Counted from the first letter of the stretch, positions 15,159-24,170 are shown. The stretch is DNA of 64,000 nt from Chryseobacterium aquifrigidense (GCF_006716485.1 NZ_VFPD01000001.1:1797096-1861095), one strand, 5' to 3'. Notes: generated by a model not told the origin, from the letters alone. Made by a program: numbers and translations.

Positions 15159-15950
15159 TTATTTTTTCTGTGCTATAAGCGCATAGACAAGAGGTATTTT
15201 ATTTCCAAACTGTGGAATTCTCCATTTTCCGGTCTCAAATTCTTCTACATGCCTGAAACACGGATAAGGTGACCAATCAAACTCCCGGAACGTATTCAGC
15301 TGTAAATCTTTTTTAATCAAATTATCAAGAACTTCCGCTAAGGAGTGATTCCACATGACATATTCCTGTACGATAGATGCAGACTGATCTGCATAGGTCC
15401 CTTCGTAGGTTTCTACAATAGGTTTTTCATTGAAATAGTTATACGCTACCTTCGTAAAATCATCATCAAACATCCAGACAACAGGGTGAAATTCTGCCAT
15501 AATAAATTGCCCTTCTGGTTTTAGAAAATGATTGATAATATCTGCCCATTTTTCAAGGTCAGGAAGCCATCCTATTGTACCATAGCTTGTATACACGATA
15601 TCAAATTCCTGATCCAGAATATTTGGCAGATTATACACATCTGAACAGATAAATTCCGTATCTGTATTACACTGCTGTGCAAGCCCTCTCGCAGTATCAA
15701 TCGCTTTGTCAGAAAGGTCTATTCCTGTAACCTTAGCTCCCATTCTTGACAAGGAGATAGAATCCTGGCCGAAATGGCACTGCAAATGCAGAATGGCTTT
15801 CCCTTTTATTTCTCCAAGAAGATCTAATTCTATTGAGTTCAGGGAAGTTCTGCCATTTACAAATTCATCTACAAAATAAAAATCCGATTTCAGATGAGGT
15901 TCTACTTTGGCATTCCATGATTTTTTATTAATTTCTAAATAGTTTTCCAT
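15159..15950 (-). CDS. Class I SAM-dependent methyltransferase
   Basis: The 263-aa protein has the Rossmann methyltransferase fold: motif I AILHLQCHFGQDSISL (an unusual LQCHFGQD loop in place of the usual G-x-G-x-G, known from a Bacteroidota-rich subgroup), VTGIDLSDKAI for motif II, and FDIVYTSYGTIGWLPD for motif IV. It is the last gene of a five-gene operon with bPH/SHOCT proteins and a GNAT enzyme (60 bp gap upstream). The methyl acceptor is not known. Confidence 0.88.
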   Translation of the reverse strand: MENYLEINKKSWNAKVEPHLKSDFYFVDEFVNGRTSLNSIELDLLGEIKGKAILHLQCHFGQDSISLSRMGAKVTGIDLSDKAIDTARGLAQQCNTDTEFICSDVYNLPNILDQEFDIVYTSYGTIGWLPDLEKWADIINHFLKPEGQFIMAEFHPVVWMFDDDFTKVAYNYFNEKPIVETYEGTYADQSASIVQEYVMWNHSLAEVLDNLIKKDLQLNTFREFDWSPYPCFRHVEEFETGKWRIPQFGNKIPLVYALIAQKK

Positions 15951-16010
15951 TGTTTTAGTTTAAAAGTGTTAGTTATACCCGTAAAGTACTGTGTTAACAG
16001 TATACAACGG

Positions 16011-16547
16011 TTATAATTTCTCTATCAATTTTTTCTTTTGCTCAAGAAACTCCTCATCACTTAAAACCCCCGTTTCTTTTAATCTTCCCAACTGCTCCAG
16101 CTGATCTAACACACTTGGTTCAGGCTTACTCTGGAAATGTGTTTCCGGACGGGACATGAATTCTCTTACTTTTTCGCAGAACAGTTCAGCATGATACTTT
16201 CCTGCTCCATCAATTTCTACAACGTCATCTGTAACCTGAATATCTATGGAAGCCAGTAAAAATGCTGTTTCATATTGTATGGAGCTTATCTTACTGTAAG
16301 AAAAGTCTTCTACTTTCAATCCATACATGAATTCCTTATCCACAAAAATCAGTCTTCTGTCGGTGGCAACTAAAATAATATGATGGTTGTTTAATTTGTT
16401 TCGGCCCTCTACGAGAGAGACAATTTTTTCATCTGCTGAAAGGATATCCGGCAATTCATGAATTTCTTTTCGGGCAAATATGGTAGGGCTGATATCCAGC
16501 TTTTTAAGTTCTTCTCTTATTTCGTCAAGTCTTGATTTTTCACTCAT
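16011..16547 (-). CDS. bPH-SHOCT protein, short paralogue
   Basis: This 178-aa protein has a bacterial PH-like domain (about residues 35-130, with NKLNNHHIILVATDRRLIFVDK) and a C-terminal SHOCT motif, DQLEQLGRLKETGVLSDEEF. It lacks the N-terminal zinc ribbon found in its two upstream paralogues. It lies 63 bp after the GNAT gene in the same operon. SHOCT domains are thought to mediate oligomerisation; bPH domains bind membranes or partners. Molecular role unknown. Confidence 0.8.
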   Translation of the reverse strand: MSEKSRLDEIREELKKLDISPTIFARKEIHELPDILSADEKIVSLVEGRNKLNNHHIILVATDRRLIFVDKEFMYGLKVEDFSYSKISSIQYETAFLLASIDIQVTDDVVEIDGAGKYHAELFCEKVREFMSRPETHFQSKPEPSVLDQLEQLGRLKETGVLSDEEFLEQKKKLIEKL

Positions 16548-16610
16548 AGCATTAGTTTATGGGGCTAAATTACTGTTTATTAGTAATAATTTTTAATTCA
16601 ATAAAAATAT

Positions 16611-17258
16611 CTAATCTTCTGATGGTATCACAATGGAAGTATGCAGACAGTATAGTTTCCAGCCCAAGGTTTCATACAGTAGTTTTCCTTCTTCCGTGGC
16701 TACTAAAAGATTATTTGAAAATCCTTTGGACAAAGCGATCGTCTCCAGTTCTTTCAGTAAAAAACGGGCAAGCCCTTTCCTTTGATGATTTTTCTCGGTA
16801 ATAATCCTGTCATAAATAGCACAATCATCTATAAGAGAGACGCGGCCTATTGAAGCCTGCTCACCATTTTCTGCTACAATTCTGACCACAAAGGTGGTGT
16901 TATATTCAGAAAATTCAAGGTGATATCCTTCTGCAAGACTGGTTTCCGGAAATTGCATCGGATGAAAACAGGTCATCAAATATCCCTGTGACTGCAGTTC
17001 CCATCTTTCAGGAATTTTTTCTATAAATTCATCAGGAGAAGTGGATACTTTCAGGTAAATCCAGGGCTCATCAATTGAATTGGCAAGTTGGAAAAAATCA
17101 TCATTAAGCTCAGGAAACACAAAACGTTCTTTTTGTTTTTCATCTCCTACGTTCACATAGAATCCGGATTTATGGGGAACAGGAAAAGGTGTTTCTCTTG
17201 AAAGGCACCATCCTTTAAGCCAGCTCTCTACTATTTTTGAAGATACTTTATTCTTCAT
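16611..17258 (-). CDS. GNAT-family acetyltransferase
   Basis: The 215-aa protein carries the GNAT core in its C-terminal half: VVRIVAENGEQASIGRVSLID, then the acetyl-CoA loop DRIITEKNHQRKGLARFLL (the Q/R-x-x-G-x-A pattern) and a final ETLGWKLY strand. The N-terminal half is a domain seen in some GNAT proteins. It sits between two bPH/SHOCT genes with 16 bp and 63 bp gaps, so it belongs to that operon. Acceptor unknown. Confidence 0.85.
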   Translation of the reverse strand: MKNKVSSKIVESWLKGWCLSRETPFPVPHKSGFYVNVGDEKQKERFVFPELNDDFFQLANSIDEPWIYLKVSTSPDEFIEKIPERWELQSQGYLMTCFHPMQFPETSLAEGYHLEFSEYNTTFVVRIVAENGEQASIGRVSLIDDCAIYDRIITEKNHQRKGLARFLLKELETIALSKGFSNNLLVATEEGKLLYETLGWKLYCLHTSIVIPSED

Positions 17259-17274
17259 GATTGGGTTAAATATT

Positions 17275-18123
17275 TTATTTTAGTTGCTCCAGCAGTTTCT
17301 TTTTTTGCTCTGCAAATTCTGCATCGGTTAAGATTCCACTTTCTCTCAGTTTTCCTAATTTTTCAAGCTGATTAAAAATTTCTTCTGATGAAACTGAAAC
17401 ACTTTTGTTTGCTGAAGTAATTTGTTTTAAAGATTGTTCCTGTGGATTATTATAAATGTTTTTTATTGTATCATAGAACTTCTCGGCATCTTCCTTATCC
17501 ATGTAGCATTCAAACTCAACTGTTCTTTCTTCCAGATGCAGCTGAATGATGGGAGATCTCGGATGGGTAACAAAGCTCAGCAGCTTTATGGTTTCATTAG
17601 GGTAAATATTGATTTTTGCTGCACCAAACATGCCTTTTGATACAGAAATCAACCTCAATGGTGTTGCTACCAATACTCCGGCATCCAGTGTGTTGACAAA
17701 CTGAGCATCTGTAATCGCGATAATCTGTTCATCTTCTGAAATCAGATACGGAAGTTCTTTGATTTCTCCTTTGGTAAAGACCGAGAGATTGGCATGAAGC
17801 CTTTCCAGCTCATTCTTTATTTTTTGGTGTCTTCGCCTATATACCTCTTTTGAGATTTGATGACAACCGGAATCTATGGCTGCAGGAAGGGTCTTTTCTA
17901 CCATCATCACTGCCTGAGCTGCTTCAGTATTTTCTTTACTCAGCATTTTATGGATATCATTAATGCTGAATGCATTAAGATTGTAAAGCAACTCATCATT
18001 GATATCGCTTACTTTATTTAAACATTTATTGCATAAAATAGTACCGTCTGAAAGCTTATTGGCTCCCAAAAGTGTGTCCATAGATGTTAATTCTGTATTG
18101 CACAATGCACAATTATCGCTCAT
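17275..18123 (-). CDS. Zinc-ribbon / bPH / SHOCT protein, paralogue 2
   Basis: The 282-aa protein opens with a four-Cys zinc ribbon (CALCNTEL then LCNKCL), continues through a helical linker and a bPH-like domain (about 120-225, GVLVATPLRLISVSKGMFG), and ends in a SHOCT helix pair, FNQLEKLGKLRESGILTDAE. Its neighbours on both sides are related: 11 bp from the longer paralogue and 16 bp from the GNAT gene. It probably arose by tandem duplication. Confidence 0.82.
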   Translation of the reverse strand: MSDNCALCNTELTSMDTLLGANKLSDGTILCNKCLNKVSDINDELLYNLNAFSINDIHKMLSKENTEAAQAVMMVEKTLPAAIDSGCHQISKEVYRRRHQKIKNELERLHANLSVFTKGEIKELPYLISEDEQIIAITDAQFVNTLDAGVLVATPLRLISVSKGMFGAAKINIYPNETIKLLSFVTHPRSPIIQLHLEERTVEFECYMDKEDAEKFYDTIKNIYNNPQEQSLKQITSANKSVSVSSEEIFNQLEKLGKLRESGILTDAEFAEQKKKLLEQLK

Positions 18124-18134
18124 TCCTTTTTCTT

Positions 18135-18998
18135 TTATAATTTATCAAGCAGTTTTTTCTTTTGTTCTGCAAATTCCTCCTCAGTTAGAACTCCAATCTC
18201 TCTCAGTTTTCCCAATTTTTCCAGCTGCTCAAAAATTGCACCTGAATCAACCTGATCCGTAGAATAGACATTTTCCTGCACCAGATCAGGAATTGTTTGA
18301 GTAAATGCCTGAAATGGACTCGAATTTTGCATGAATTCGTTTTCAGTATAATTGGTGCCTCTGCTTTGAACACTGGAAAATGCACGTCCGTCATTTTTAT
18401 TATGCAGCTTAAACTGCGCTGAACCTCGGTAAGTATTGATTTTAAGTATGGAGTACAAAAGGGTTTCATCAAGATCAATGGAAGAGACAGCCTGAATGAG
18501 GAATTCATTTTTTACAACTCCACCCAGAAATTTTTTATCAATAAAAGCAATTCTTTTCTGGGTTGAAAATATGATTCCTTCTCTGTTACTTTGAAGATCT
18601 ATTCCTTCTGCAATGGCCAGCAGTTTTTCATCTCTATCCAGAACATTAGCCAGTTCATTCACTTCTTCATTAGCCAGAACACTCAATCTTGCGTTCAATG
18701 CAACGATCTGATCTTTTATTTCATCCAGTCTTGTGGGGGCATCATATTCGTAGCGGCTGTTAGCCATAGATTGAGATCCTCCCGGATTCTGGCTGGCATC
18801 AATTTTACTTTTCAAAATCATTCCTGTAATTTCTGCAAAATAAAACTGATCAAGATTATTAATGAGATCTCTGTTGATCGTAATGGCTTTAGTAAAACAG
18901 GCTGCGCACAAATAACCACCGTCAGCAAGTTTATTTTTACCTACGGACATATCTGTAGCCGTCAGCGGTGTACCGCACAATGCGCAAATAGTATTCAT
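18135..18998 (-). CDS. Zinc-ribbon / bPH / SHOCT protein, paralogue 1
   Basis: From the ATG at 18998 this is a 287-aa protein beginning MNTICALCGTPL, which puts the zinc ribbon at the N-terminus exactly as in paralogue 2; a longer frame from 19040 adds 14 residues without support. The second Cys pair is LCAACF. A bPH-like domain (REGIIFSTQKRIAFIDKKFLGG) and the SHOCT motif FEQLEKLGKLREIGVLTEEE follow. It is the first gene of the operon that ends with the methyltransferase. Function unknown. Confidence 0.82.
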   Translation of the reverse strand: MNTICALCGTPLTATDMSVGKNKLADGGYLCAACFTKAITINRDLINNLDQFYFAEITGMILKSKIDASQNPGGSQSMANSRYEYDAPTRLDEIKDQIVALNARLSVLANEEVNELANVLDRDEKLLAIAEGIDLQSNREGIIFSTQKRIAFIDKKFLGGVVKNEFLIQAVSSIDLDETLLYSILKINTYRGSAQFKLHNKNDGRAFSSVQSRGTNYTENEFMQNSSPFQAFTQTIPDLVQENVYSTDQVDSGAIFEQLEKLGKLREIGVLTEEEFAEQKKKLLDKL

Positions 18999-19132
18999 TT
19001 GGTTTTTATGTTTAAAAGTTTTTTGTAGATACAGGGACATCCATTGACCCTGTTTTATAATATCGGATCCAAATTACAAATTCTGAACCGATTGTAAAGG
19101 TTAAAAATATTTAAATCTTAGCACCCATCAAA

Positions 19133-19168
19133 CAAAACAACCACAAAATTACTTTTGTGGTTGTTTTG
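19133..19168. terminator. Bidirectional terminator between hisS and bPH operon leader
   Basis: CAAAACAACCACAAAA (19133-19148) pairs perfectly with 19153-19168 around TTAC. It is 21 bp past the hisS stop on the minus strand. The T-run is stronger on the plus side. Confidence 0.8.
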
Positions 19169-19189
19169 TTTTTTTAAATATCTATGATG

Positions 19190-20815
19190 TTATTCTCCTA
19201 AAAACTCTTCTAAAGAAACCGTTTTCTGCTCTCCTGCTTCAAGGTTTTTAAAAGTAACTGTATTATTTTTAATTTCTTCTTCCCCCAGGAAAACAAGGTT
19301 CTTTATGCCTTTCTTTTCAGCATAGGTAAACTGCTTGTTGATCTTTGCATTCTCAGGATATAATTCTGCTGAAATTCCTTTGGTTCTCAGCTTCATGATC
19401 AGTTTCAATGCTTCTGTAATTCCTTCACCTCCAAAGTTAGCAAACAGATATTCTATTTTGGCTGATGCTTCTTCAGGGAACAGGTTAAGTTCTTCCATCA
19501 CAAGATAAATTCTGTCTAATCCGAATGAGATTCCTATTCCAGGAATGTTTTTAACGCCAAAGACTTCAGTAAGGTTATCATATCTTCCACCACCTCCGAT
19601 GGATCCCATTGCAACTTCATCTGCTTTCACTTCGAAAATAGCTCCGGTATAATAATCCAGTCCTCTTGCCAAAGTAATATTGAATACCAGATTTTGAATA
19701 TCAACACCAAGGTTCAAAGATTGTGTAAGAACAAATTCCAGCTCTTCTACTCCTTTCAAACCAATTTCGTTTCCTGCAAATTTTTCTTTCAGCTGAAGAA
19801 GATTTTCCAACGCATCATCTGACTGACTGAACAAGAAATCCAGCTTATCAATAGATTCCTGAGAAATTTCTCTTTCCAATAATTCTTTTACAACTCCGTC
19901 TTTACCAATTTTATCCAGTTTGTCCAGTGCTACAGTGAAATCAATCAGCTTATCTGTAATTCCTGCATATTCTGCCAATCCGGATAGAATCTTTCTGTTG
20001 TTCATATGAATGGTTACCGGAACTTTCAGATTTGCAAAAGATTTAAGATACAACTGAACCAGCTCTACTTCCTGTAGTAAACTTTCACTTCCTACTACAT
20101 CGGCATCGCACTGATAAAATTCTCTGTATCTTCCTTTCTGAGGTCTGTCTGCCCTCCAAACCGGCTGAATCTGATAACGTTTGAACGGAAACGTCAGTTT
20201 ACCATGGTTCATTGCTACGAATCTTGCAAAAGGTACGGTAAGGTCATAGCGAAGAGCTTTATCTGAAATTTCTTTTGTTAATTGTTTTGAATTAATTTCT
20301 TTTATCAGATTTTGGAAATATAAATTTTCAATTTTATGTCTTAATGAACCTTCGAGAAATAAATTTTTATTATTATTATTTTGAATTAAATATTCACTAT
20401 ATCCTTTTATTTCATTATTTAGATCAAATTTTTCTATAATACTAGAAAACTCATTGTTAAACGTAATTCCAAGTAAATCTTTGTATTTAAGAAAATCAAA
20501 ACGATCGTTGTTACTAGAGAAATGTTCAATAGAATCTATTAATCTATCAATCTGTGCCTCTAATGTACTTTTTTTTAACCAGCTTTCTTTCAAAGAATTC
20601 ATATATTCTCCAGATTCTAAAATTTTAAAAATCAAGCGGTCACCTTCTTCTCCGTATTTTCCTGTCAACGTAGAAAGATTTTCGAAACTTGGTGTTTCCA
20701 ATGGCTGAAACCCGAATAATTCAAAATTATTCTGTAAAATACTGATGATATATTTTCTTCTGGAAACTTCCTGTGCCGTAAAATCTCTCGTCCCTTTTGC
20801 TAAACTTGGCTTCAT
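19190..20815 (-). CDS. hisS: Histidyl-tRNA synthetase with a large AT-rich insertion
   Basis: HisRS charges tRNA-His. Class II motifs and HisRS signatures are present: DLTVPFARF, the motif 2 region [23 protein letters not shown], and the His-binding [14 protein letters not shown] plus motif 3 [12 protein letters not shown]. At 541 aa it is well over the usual 420-460. The extra length lies at about residues 73-178, between the FKILESG motif and [11 protein letters not shown], and is encoded by DNA of strikingly low GC (about 15-18% in 20281-20460, against about 47% at 20101-20160). The insertion keeps the frame and falls in a loop that varies in the family, so the enzyme is probably active. 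Confidence 0.95.
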   Translation of the reverse strand: MKPSLAKGTRDFTAQEVSRRKYIISILQNNFELFGFQPLETPSFENLSTLTGKYGEEGDRLIFKILESGEYMNSLKESWLKKSTLEAQIDRLIDSIEHFSSNNDRFDFLKYKDLLGITFNNEFSSIIEKFDLNNEIKGYSEYLIQNNNNKNLFLEGSLRHKIENLYFQNLIKEINSKQLTKEISDKALRYDLTVPFARFVAMNHGKLTFPFKRYQIQPVWRADRPQKGRYREFYQCDADVVGSESLLQEVELVQLYLKSFANLKVPVTIHMNNRKILSGLAEYAGITDKLIDFTVALDKLDKIGKDGVVKELLEREISQESIDKLDFLFSQSDDALENLLQLKEKFAGNEIGLKGVEELEFVLTQSLNLGVDIQNLVFNITLARGLDYYTGAIFEVKADEVAMGSIGGGGRYDNLTEVFGVKNIPGIGISFGLDRIYLVMEELNLFPEEASAKIEYLFANFGGEGITEALKLIMKLRTKGISAELYPENAKINKQFTYAEKKGIKNLVFLGEEEIKNNTVTFKNLEAGEQKTVSLEEFLGE

Positions 20816-20840
20816 TTGTTGTATGTCATTTTGATAAATG

Positions 20841-20848
20841 CAAAAGTA
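20841..20848 (-). promoter_or_regulatory. -7 box of hisS
   Basis: The minus strand reads TACTTTTG, matching TAnnTTTG, 26 bp before the hisS start. No clear -33 element was found. Confidence 0.5.
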
Positions 20849-20876
20849 AGGAATTGAAAGGAATTTTACATAGTAT

Positions 20877-20908
20877 AAAAAGCTGAAGAAAGTCTTTCCT
20901 CAGCTTTT
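20877..20908 (-). terminator. Terminator of ssb-HRDC operon
   Basis: AAAAGCTGAAGAAA pairs with TTTCCTCAGCTTTT (one mismatch) and is followed on the minus strand by T residues. It lies 28 bp after the HRDC gene stop. Confidence 0.75.
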
Positions 20909-20935
20909 CTTGTTGCAGCATCAATTATTCAGAAA

Positions 20936-21391
20936 TCATACGCTTTCAAGGATTTCAAGAATCTCTTCACCATAATTTTCAATCTTATGTTTTCCAAATC
21001 CCTTGATTTCCAGCAATTCTTCTTTCTTAGCAGGTTTATACTTAGCCACAGATATCAGTTCTTTATTGCTGGCGATGAAATAAGTGGGCAGATCCTGTTC
21101 TCTGGCTTTTTCTGATCTCCAGAGTTTCAGCGCGTCCAGAATTTTTTCTTCATCTGTATTCAAAAGATCATTTTCTGCAGAATATTTTACTGCCTTTGGT
21201 TCTTTTACTGTACTTTTTGTAAGCTTTAATTCTTCAAAATACAATATAACAGACCAATAACGTTCCTCATTCACAAAAGCTGTTTCTACTTTCATAATCT
21301 CATTGGCTTCAAGGAAATCATCCAGCATTTTCTGATCTCTGTAGAGAAATTCTTCCGGAAGTCTGATTTTAAAAACTTTTACTTTCATCAT
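20936..21391 (-). CDS. HRDC-domain protein
   Basis: The 151-aa protein ends in an HRDC domain (residues about 75-150): LKLWRSEKAREQDLPTYFIA, then LLEIKGFGKHKIENYGEEIL. HRDC domains bind nucleic acids in RecQ and RNase D. The N-terminal half (VFKIRLPEEFLYRDQKML) is an uncharacterised extension found in Bacteroidota. It is 11 bp after ssb and likely co-transcribed, pointing to DNA metabolism. It has no helicase or nuclease domain of its own. Confidence 0.85.
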   Translation of the reverse strand: MMKVKVFKIRLPEEFLYRDQKMLDDFLEANEIMKVETAFVNEERYWSVILYFEELKLTKSTVKEPKAVKYSAENDLLNTDEEKILDALKLWRSEKAREQDLPTYFIASNKELISVAKYKPAKKEELLEIKGFGKHKIENYGEEILEILESV

Positions 21392-21402
21392 TTGTGTTTT
21401 TA

Positions 21403-21735
21403 TTATTTACCTCCTAATAAAAGAATCTCGTCTACACGAATTTCTGTGATATACCGTTTTACCCCATCTTTATCATCATATGATCTGTAGGTGATTTTTC
21501 CTTCTATGGCAATTTCCTTTCCTTTAGAGACATACTTTTCAAAGATTTCTGCTGTTTTCCCGAAGGCGATCAGGTTGTGCCATTGTGTTTCTTCTACCTT
21601 TTCTCCTTTAGCATTCGTGTAGTGATCACTGGTGGCTAAGGATACACTTGCTTTTACATTTCCATTGTCGAAGTTTACCATTTCAACTTCTTTACCTGTG
21701 TAACCAATTAATGTTACTTTGTTTCTTAGTGACAT
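21403..21735 (-). CDS. ssb: Single-stranded DNA-binding protein, tail-less
   Basis: The 110-aa protein is a single OB fold: NKVTLIGYTGKEVE, ETQWHNLIAFGKTAEIFEKYVSKG and KITYRSYDDKDG are typical SSB strands. It stops right after the OB fold at LLLGGK and lacks the linker and acidic tip (D-D-I-P-F type) that recruits repair partners, so it is probably an accessory paralogue rather than the housekeeping SSB. The HRDC gene follows by 11 bp. Confidence 0.9.
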   Translation of the reverse strand: MSLRNKVTLIGYTGKEVEMVNFDNGNVKASVSLATSDHYTNAKGEKVEETQWHNLIAFGKTAEIFEKYVSKGKEIAIEGKITYRSYDDKDGVKRYITEIRVDEILLLGGK

Positions 21736-22075
21736 AACTTTTAGATTTTAAAGATTAATAAATTCAGATAAGAGACGTTCACTGTTTTTCTCAAATCTCT
21801 GTTGCAAAGATTGCGATGTTCCGATACCACAGTCGGTTATAAACTATTTAAATCCGTTTGTAGTCGTTTGAAAACGAATAATAAAATAAACAGAATTCTG
21901 TAGAAAACAATATTTATAAAGCTTTAAAAGCATTAATCATCATTTTTAAAGTAAAAATTACATGATGGAAACCCCATATCCTAAAATATTTTCTCTTTCT
22001 AAAAACATTGAAAAATAGATGTATTACAAGGTTTTTTTTCTCTTTAATTTAATTTTTTTTTGCAAATTTGTAAAA
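21736..22075. other. AT-rich divergent intergenic region
   Basis: This 340-bp gap separates the divergent ssb and XRE genes. I see no ORF, RNA gene or clear palindrome. It must carry the promoters of both genes; no confident -7/-33 pair can be assigned. Confidence 0.5.
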
Positions 22076-22447
22076 ATGTCTGATATGCAAAAAGAAAAAC
22101 TCCGTACAGTAAGAAAGATGAAAGGCTTCACTCAACAGCAAATGGCTGAAGTGATTCCTACTGACGTCTCCAATTATAGCAGAAAAGAAAGCGGTGCTGT
22201 ATCTATAACACAGGCAGAATGGAACAAGCTTGCCCAGTATTTAGAGGTTCCTGTTGAAGAAATCTACGAAGAAGAGGAAGCTAAAATTGTTATTGAAAAT
22301 CCTGTTTTTAATGATAATACCGGAGTCAATGTAGGTAACAATAATGCTACAGCAAATATCAGCAATGAATTAAGCATAGAAATTATAAAAACGATGCAGG
22401 AATATATTGGTTTGCTTAAAGAAGAAATCGAAAGGCTTAAAAAATAG
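22076..22447 (+). CDS. XRE-family HTH regulator with coiled-coil tail
   Basis: From the ATG at 22076 this is a 123-aa regulator (MSDMQKEKLRTVRKMKGF); the longer frame from 22019 adds an unlikely hydrophobic start. The HTH spans about residues 5-60: KLRTVRKMKGFTQQQMAEVI, then the recognition helix DVSNYSRKESGAV. A Gly/Asn-rich linker (NDNTGVNVGNNNATANIS) leads to a C-terminal helix rich in Glu, Leu and Lys that may dimerise. It is monocistronic with a terminator 50 bp downstream. Targets unknown. Confidence 0.87.
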   Translation: MSDMQKEKLRTVRKMKGFTQQQMAEVIPTDVSNYSRKESGAVSITQAEWNKLAQYLEVPVEEIYEEEEAKIVIENPVFNDNTGVNVGNNNATANISNELSIEIIKTMQEYIGLLKEEIERLKK

Positions 22448-22492
22448 AAAGCATCAAAAAAATTGACAGATTAAAATTAAATTCTTTTAATA

Positions 22493-22520
22493 AAAAAAAC
22501 ATCTCTGAGAGATGTTTTTT
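22493..22520. terminator. Bidirectional terminator between XRE and GLPGLI genes
   Basis: ACATCTC pairs with GAGATGT around TGA, flanked by a run of A on the left and T on the right. It serves the two convergent genes and touches the stop codon of the minus-strand gene. Confidence 0.9.
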
Positions 22521-23305
22521 TAGTATATGCTTAATTCGATGGGATTGTAATTTTTTGCTCTATTTCCTGCTTTTTTAAGGAGAGAACGACGCTCTTCAGG
22601 ATCTTCAATGAATTTATTATAAAGAGTAGGATCAGTTAATTCTTTTCGTTGGTAGTCAAATATTTTTTCTTTCTTCACTGGCTTAGCATTAGAATGCAAA
22701 TTAGCAGAACTACAATAATATTTCCTTTTTCTGAAATTATACATCGTAAAATGGTAATCATCATTATCATCAAATACCTCAAGAATTAAACCGGGTAATT
22801 TACTAAACTTATATGGACCAAAAGGAAAGGGTATTTCTTTGGTAAAATATGCAATCCAGGTTCTCCCATATTTTTTTGTTATAGCTTTTTGGCATTTATA
22901 TTTCCCAATTGTTTTAAATTCATTTATAAGTTGCCAATTGATATTATTTGTTTCTTCATATTTAAAGTATTCATTGGAAGTTTTAAAAGTTATATAAATC
23001 TTTCCCGTTGTTGTTCCTATATTTTCTGGAAATTCCGAAGTGTATTTCATTTGTTCTTCAATCGGACTGTTTTCATGAAGCTTTTTTTCAAAACGAAGGG
23101 AATCTCCGACATATTGATTCATATTTTTATAATAAGATTCTTTCTCGTTCATCAAAAGAGCAAATGCCGCATCCTGAGTAATAGCATTTTTGGTTTGACT
23201 TTTATAAACTAATTTATAATCAGCTTCATATACAACATTAAATCCTCCCTGAGATTTAACAATAATTATAAATAAAGAGAAAAGTAGGCTGTAGTAAATT
23301 TTCAT
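22520..23305 (-). CDS. GLPGLI-family secreted protein
   Basis: The 261-aa protein starts with a signal peptide (MKIYYSLLFSLFIIIVKSQG) and has the family centre PFPFGPYKFSKLPGLILEV, where KLPGLI replaces the name-giving GLPGLI, followed by a strand ending HFTMYNF. GLPGLI proteins are found almost only in Bacteroidota and have no established role. It is 59 bp downstream of a small secreted peptide gene on the same strand, a pairing that may be functional. Confidence 0.88.
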   Translation of the reverse strand: MKIYYSLLFSLFIIIVKSQGGFNVVYEADYKLVYKSQTKNAITQDAAFALLMNEKESYYKNMNQYVGDSLRFEKKLHENSPIEEQMKYTSEFPENIGTTTGKIYITFKTSNEYFKYEETNNINWQLINEFKTIGKYKCQKAITKKYGRTWIAYFTKEIPFPFGPYKFSKLPGLILEVFDDNDDYHFTMYNFRKRKYYCSSANLHSNAKPVKKEKIFDYQRKELTDPTLYNKFIEDPEERRSLLKKAGNRAKNYNPIELSIY

Positions 23306-23364
23306 AGCTTAAATATTCAAGCAAAGCATTATTGATACTTTGCTTGAAGTATGAGTTAAAGTTA

Positions 23365-23565
23365 TTAATGAATATAAAGAGTTATTCCTTTGGGTCTAGT
23401 ACCACATTCATTGTAATTAACAAATTCTAAAAAACTTGTTATCTGCTCCATTGTATATCCTTCTGTTTGCGTTACATTTACAACACTTCCACAAGAGGTT
23501 CTGAAAGAGAATGCGCTAACTACACCAGCTAGCAAAATAGCACCTAATAAAATTGTTTTTTTCAT
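23365..23565 (-). CDS. Small secreted Cys-containing peptide
   Basis: The 66-aa product has a classic signal peptide (MKKTILLGAILLAGVVSAFS) and a mature part of about 45 residues with two Cys (about residues 25 and 54), which could form one disulfide. No family is recognised. Its gene is followed by the GLPGLI gene 59 bp later on the same strand, so they may share a transcript and a function at the cell surface. Confidence 0.7.
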   Translation of the reverse strand: MKKTILLGAILLAGVVSAFSFRTSCGSVVNVTQTEGYTMEQITSFLEFVNYNECGTRPKGITLYIH

Positions 23566-23876
23566 AATTTGTTTTTTTTAATGATTAATAATAAATTTAA
23601 ATAATCATTTTAAAAATATAAAATAAATCAAAAGCAATGTGAATTATTTTATTATGTTAAATAATTGAAAAACAACATTTTAAATAGAAAAATTGTGTAT
23701 ATGTTAAATAATTACAGCTTTAAATAATGTCTGTAAAATATAATTTTCATTATAATGATATAAGAGAATAAATTATAAATTTTGAGAAAATAAATAAATT
23801 ATTGAGACAGCATATATAAATCGGGAAATACCCAAAATTAAAGCAGAATATTTGCATCTGGATTGAAATAAAAAAA
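23566..23876. other. Very AT-rich non-coding stretch
   Basis: No ORF, repeat or RNA gene is apparent. It holds the leader of the small secreted peptide gene and is otherwise featureless AT-rich DNA up to the terminator at 23877. Confidence 0.5.
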
Positions 23877-23900
23877 GCGCTCAACAAAATTGTTGAGCGC
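23877..23900 (-). terminator. Terminator left behind by a decayed gene
   Basis: GCGCTCAACAA pairs perfectly with TTGTTGAGCGC around AA, and the minus strand continues with six T residues. It lies 11 bp past the end of the O-methyltransferase remnant. Confidence 0.85.
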
Positions 23901-23911
23901 CTCCTACTTAA

Positions 23912-24170
23912 TCATGCAACTAAAAATAAAAATTGAAACTTATATTTTTTCACATTCAACAATGCTTTTGCTTCTGTTTCAATAGGAATAGGCTGGGTAA
24001 ACTTTAATCCTGCTTTTTCAATGCTCATCTTAAACTCACTTAAAGTTCTTTCTTTTCCGGTAAGGCAGACCAGCATAACCATATCCAGAAGTTTGGCAAT
24101 GTGTGGTATATTTAATACTCATCAGGGATAACGGCATGATGAATAGTTTTCCGGAGACCAGAAAATCTGC
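23912..24170 (-). pseudogene. O-methyltransferase C-terminal remnant
   Basis: Read on the minus strand, three frames together give a typical C-terminus of a SAM-dependent O-methyltransferase: VSGKLFI, then (shifted) VIPDEY followed by a stop, then IPHIAKLLDMVMLVCLTGKE and RTLSEFKMSIEKAGLK. The pattern K-L-x-I / V-I-P-x / D-M-x-M-L-V / G-K-E-R-T is characteristic of the family. The N-terminal two thirds are missing and at least two frameshifts separate the pieces. The original terminator is still in place. Confidence 0.65.
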
